A DNA stretch of 5,758 bases from Nanobdellota archaeon (GTDB lineage: Archaea; Nanobdellota; Nanobdellia; Pacearchaeales; GW2011-AR1), in NCBI GenBank assembly GCA_030688225.1, contig JAUYIO010000081.1:1-5758 (forward strand), read 5' to 3'. The notes under the pieces are model-generated. The model worked only from the letters and a program-made list of their open reading frames with translations. It ran no database searches and had not been told where the DNA came from. The position numbers and the translations under genes are program-made. Of this stretch, positions 5,388 to 5,758 are shown piece after piece. How positions within the stretch are numbered: position 1 is the stretch's first letter; each line of letters opens with the position of its first letter.

Positions 5388-5758
5388 ATGGACCCTTTAT
5401 TGATTCTTTCAATGCTGTTTAGTTTTTTTCTCACTTTGTTTTTTATCCCGGGTTGGATTCGTGGTGCAAAAAGAACAGGGCTTGTCGGGAAAGATGTTCA
5501 TAAACTTGATAATAGAGAAGTTGTGGAAGCAGGAGGAGTATCAGTAATCTTCGGCTTTCTCTTAGGAACTTTAAGCTATATTGCAATCAAAACTTTCTAT
5601 TTTAAAAATTCAGATAATCTTGTTGAGATATTTTCTTTGTTAACCTCAATTATTATCATATCATTAGTTGGTTTTATAGACGACATTCTTGGGTGGAAAA
5701 TTGGTCTGACAAAAAAAACAAGAATTCTTTTCGTGTTTGTTGCAGCAGTTCCTTTGAT
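5388..5758 (+). CDS. Polyprenyl/dolichyl-phosphate GlcNAc-1-phosphate transferase-like protein, N-terminal part
   Basis: The frame is open to the window edge (123 whole codons), so the 3' end is missing; family members have roughly 300-350 residues. The family (MraY/WecA/ALG7 type; AglH in some archaea) transfers a sugar-1-phosphate from a UDP-sugar to a polyprenyl or dolichyl phosphate at the cytosolic membrane face, the first step of glycan assembly. Visible marks are a first span (3-22); a loop with GLVGKDVHKLDNREVVEAGG (31-50), the D-HK...GG substrate-loop pattern; a second span (51-68); a third span (82-97); and GFIDDILG (95-102), whose Asp98-Asp99 are the conserved Mg-binding acidic pair. 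The next Lys-rich LTKKTR loop (107-112) is also usual. It starts one base after the aglB stop with a good SD, so it is in the same operon. That pairing supports a role in N-glycosylation. The exact sugar cannot be read from the visible part. Confidence 0.87.
   Translation, partial: MDPLLILSMLFSFFLTLFFIPGWIRGAKRTGLVGKDVHKLDNREVVEAGGVSVIFGFLLGTLSYIAIKTFYFKNSDNLVEIFSLLTSIIIISLVGFIDDILGWKIGLTKKTRILFVFVAAVPL

Overview
The window looks like chromosomal DNA from an archaeon, most likely a small-genome lineage of the DPANN type (Pacearchaeota/Woesearchaeota-like). Four things point there: a prefoldin alpha subunit, an archaeal STT3/AglB oligosaccharyltransferase, a member of the archaeal eIF2B / ribose-1,5-bisphosphate isomerase family, and promoters with a TATA box about 25 nt before the start codon (leaderless style). 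The DNA is strongly AT-rich and densely coding. The lineage is an inference; no rRNA or other taxonomic marker is present.

Layout, left to right. (1) The 3' part of prefoldin alpha (1-284, +), cut by the window edge. (2) A six-cysteine protein of 97 residues and unknown function (331-624, +). (3) Converging on it, an eIF2B/R15P-isomerase-family gene (638-1408, -). (4) Diverging from that across a 71-bp spacer with two back-to-back TATA boxes, a SpoIIM (stage II sporulation protein M)-family multi-pass membrane protein (1480-2337, +). (5) A gap of about 165 bp with a promoter-like TATA box, a 20-bp tandem duplication, a strong AT-rich hairpin and competing micro-ORFs. (6) A tight + strand cluster: a 43-residue zinc-ribbon protein (2503-2634), a 916-residue AglB/STT3 (2636-5386), and the start of a GlcNAc-1-phosphate-transferase-like enzyme (5388 to the window end). 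Each pair is separated by a single base.

The cluster in (6) covers the two ends of archaeal protein N-glycosylation. The transferase family loads the first sugar-1-phosphate onto a polyprenyl/dolichyl phosphate carrier, and AglB transfers the finished glycan to Asn-X-Ser/Thr on the outer face of the membrane. The zinc ribbon placed one base before aglB is the least explained member. The rest of the window is ordinary housekeeping (chaperone, nucleotide/translation-factor-like enzyme, membrane protein). I saw no RNA gene, CRISPR array, insertion sequence or phage gene. No clearly new system is evident; the best candidates for a second look are the duplicated hairpin leader before the glycosylation cluster, the zinc ribbon coupled to aglB, and the Cys-rich orphan.
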